The notes under the pieces: generated by a model
Databases searched by the model: none
What the model saw: the letters and a program-made list of their open reading frames with translations, nothing else
Told to the model about the DNA's origin: nothing
Source of the DNA: JBEKDJ01 sp050014415
Lineage (GTDB): Bacteria; Desulfobacterota; BSN033; UBA1163
Length of the DNA: 6,477 bases
Direction of reading: 5' to 3'
Assembly (NCBI GenBank): GCA_050014415.1
Contig: JBEKDJ010000295.1
Location: 1 to 6,477, forward strand
Shown: positions 5,335 to 6,477 of the stretch, piece after piece
Numbering within the stretch: the stretch's first letter is position 1
How the letters are laid out: the number at the start of each line of letters is the position of its first letter
Made by a program: the position numbers and the translations under genes

Positions 5335-6306
5335 ATGGCGAGAATAGCCAACCTCATTTCTGACTTGGTAGGACACACACCGTTATTAAGATTGAATAGA
5401 GTCACCCGGGGTTGTCGGGGAGATGTGGTGGCGAAGCTGGAGTCCTTTAACCCTTGTGGCAGCGTCAAGGACCGTATCGGGGTCTCAATGATTGAGGCGG
5501 CAGAGAAAGCAGGACTGATCCAAAAAGATACGATCATTCTGGAGCCCACGAGCGGAAATACAGGGATTGCATTAGCCTTTATCTGCGCGGCAAAAGGATA
5601 TACCTTGGTTTTGACGATGCCAGATACAATGTCGACAGAACGGATCCATCTGCTCAGAATGCTTGGGGCAGGGGTGGTCTTGACGGATGGCCATGAGGGT
5701 ATGGCGGGTGCGGTGAGGAAGGCGGAAGAGATGGCTGAAAAGGATTCGCGATACCTTGTTCCACAGCAGTTTAGGAACCCCGCCAATCCAGAGATCCACA
5801 AGAAGACGACGGCCTTAGAAATTTGGGAAGATACGGATGGTAAGGTCGATATCTTGGTGGCGGGTGTGGGAACTGGGGGGACCATTACGGGGATTTCAGG
5901 AGTGATCAAAGAGAAGAAACCGGGATTCAGGACCATCGCTGTGGAGCCGGAGACCTCGCCTGTTCTTTCCGGAGGCAGACCTGGACCGCATAAAATACAG
6001 GGAATTGGTGCCGGGTTCATCCCCGAGGTGCTGCGAATGGATTTGGTCGATGAGGTGATCAAGGTATCGAATGAGAACGCCGGCTTGTTGACGAAGAGGT
6101 TGGCCCGGGAAGAGGGGATTTTGGCAGGGATTTCTTCCGGGGCAGCCGCATGGGCAGCGATTGAGGTTGCCAAGAGAGAGGAGAATGAAGGCAAGATGAT
6201 CGTCGTCATCCTCCCCGATACGACTTATCAGAGAAGGTGGCGACATGTTATGGATCATGTACGACCCCGAAAGGGGAACCCATTCGATTTAGGATTTGAG
6301 ATTTAG
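5335..6306 (+). CDS. cysK: Cysteine synthase (O-acetylserine sulfhydrylase) with an aberrant C-terminus
   Basis: CysK is a PLP enzyme that makes cysteine from O-acetylserine and sulfide in the cytoplasm. From the ATG at 5335 it has 323 residues. Lys45 in SVKDR is the PLP Schiff-base lysine; PTSGNTG (71-77) binds the substrate carboxylate; GVGTGGTITG (177-186) holds the cofactor phosphate; PGPHKIQGIGAGFIP (217-230) is typical of O-acetylserine sulfhydrylases; and Ser268 in AGISSGAA should contact the PLP ring nitrogen. All core catalytic parts are present. The oddity is the end: after VVILPDT (290-296) the family normally continues GERYLS, but here the sequence is TYQRRWRHVMDHVRPRKG, arginine-rich and unlike the family. 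The next bases in the third frame (6216-6230) read RYDLS, hinting at a frameshift or small deletion. The final six codons lie inside a 7-base repeat array that supplies the stop. Activity is uncertain. The rrf2 gene upstream suggests control by that regulator. A cystathionine beta-synthase is unlikely. Confidence 0.9.
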   Translation: MARIANLISDLVGHTPLLRLNRVTRGCRGDVVAKLESFNPCGSVKDRIGVSMIEAAEKAGLIQKDTIILEPTSGNTGIALAFICAAKGYTLVLTMPDTMSTERIHLLRMLGAGVVLTDGHEGMAGAVRKAEEMAEKDSRYLVPQQFRNPANPEIHKKTTALEIWEDTDGKVDILVAGVGTGGTITGISGVIKEKKPGFRTIAVEPETSPVLSGGRPGPHKIQGIGAGFIPEVLRMDLVDEVIKVSNENAGLLTKRLAREEGILAGISSGAAAWAAIEVAKREENEGKMIVVILPDTTYQRRWRHVMDHVRPRKGNPFDLGFEI

Positions 6307-6344
6307 GATTTAGCATGAATCTTCAATCTGCAATCTGAAATCTA
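6286..6344. repeat. Degenerate 7-base repeat array with inverted halves
   Basis: Four tandem 7-mers, GATTTAG (6286-6292), GATTTGA (6293-6299), GATTTAG (6300-6306) and GATTTAG (6307-6313), are followed after a 3-base break by GAATCTT (6317-6323), CAATCTG (6324-6330), CAATCTG (6331-6337) and AAATCTA (6338-6344). The second set resembles the reverse complement of the first, so the array could fold into an imperfect hairpin. The first three units overlap the end of cysK and contain its stop codon. Such AATCT/AGATT heptad tracts occur in intergenic DNA of various bacteria, from my general knowledge. It lacks a CRISPR layout. A terminator role is possible, but no T tract follows. Confidence 0.8.
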
Positions 6345-6367
6345 AAATGAATCTGGGGAGGCTAGAA

Positions 6368-6477
6368 ATGGCGAAGACCATTGAAGAAATAAATGAGAGG
6401 ATACAAAAAGGAAAGGCTGTGGTTGTTACAGCGGAAGAAATTATTGAATATGCCGCTGAAAAAGGGGTGAAAAAGAC
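6368..6477 (+). CDS. Start of a DUF39 homocysteine biosynthesis protein, cut by the window edge
   Basis: Only the first 36 codons are present. The start MAKTIEEINERIQKGKAVVV followed by TAEEIIEYAAEKGVKK matches, as I recall the family, the N-terminus of DUF39 proteins, annotated as homocysteine biosynthesis proteins in methanogens and Deltaproteobacteria. In Methanosarcina this family, with a small ferredoxin-like partner, converts aspartate semialdehyde to homocysteine using sulfide. A very strong ribosome binding site, GGGGAGG (6355-6361), lies six bases before the ATG. It is 61 bases downstream of cysK on the same strand, and a second sulfur-assimilation enzyme fits that position. The identification rests on a short segment and on context; the conserved core lies outside the window. 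Confidence 0.72.
   Translation, partial: MAKTIEEINERIQKGKAVVVTAEEIIEYAAEKGVKK

Noticed and set aside
5307..6209. A 300-codon open frame on the minus strand opposite cysK
   Set aside because: It lies wholly antisense to a gene with all CysK motifs, is serine/proline-rich as typical for a shadow frame, and shows no family features.
6286..6344. The heptamer tract as a CRISPR array
   Set aside because: Units are 7 bases with no unique spacers of CRISPR length and no cas genes are nearby.

Overview
The window looks like bacterial chromosome: moderate GC, dense plus-strand genes, short intergenic gaps, no mobile genes, RNA genes or CRISPR. The gene mix suggests an anaerobic or syntrophic bacterium of the Desulfobacterota/'Deltaproteobacteria' kind or a neighbouring phylum. 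The clues are a nickel-pincer cofactor gene (larC), a cysteine-bearing Rrf2 regulator next to cysK, and the start of a DUF39-type homocysteine biosynthesis gene. This placement is an inference from gene content only.

Layout. Positions 1-1035 hold the 3' part of larC, whose 5' end lies outside the window. Positions 1123-1686 encode a small exported protein of unknown function; it has a near-consensus promoter in front (1069-1097) and a strong intrinsic terminator behind (1724-1750), so it looks monocistronic. Positions 1818-3707 are a two-gene unit: a small lipoprotein, then tilS only 9 bases downstream. Positions 3795-4706 encode a ten-helix EamA/DMT-type membrane transporter that probably starts at TTG. 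Positions 4817-6477 are a sulfur amino acid module: an Rrf2 regulator with three clustered cysteines, cysK (cysteine synthase), and the first 36 codons of a DUF39 protein that runs off the window edge.

How the genes fit together. The last three genes form the clearest functional unit. The regulator would sense Fe-S or cysteine status, CysK would make cysteine from O-acetylserine and sulfide, and the DUF39 enzyme would make homocysteine by putting sulfur into aspartate semialdehyde. Possible regulatory DNA sits at the key points: a 13-base perfect palindrome just after a TTGACA box upstream of the regulator, and a two-tier inverted repeat in the leader between the regulator and cysK. LarC, TilS, the lipoprotein, the exported protein and the transporter have no obvious shared pathway.

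The oddest region is the 3' end of cysK. The near-universal C-terminal segment that normally follows LPD(T/S) as GERYLS is missing and replaced by an arginine-rich tail. That tail ends inside an array of 7-base repeats (6286-6344) which supplies the cysK stop codon.
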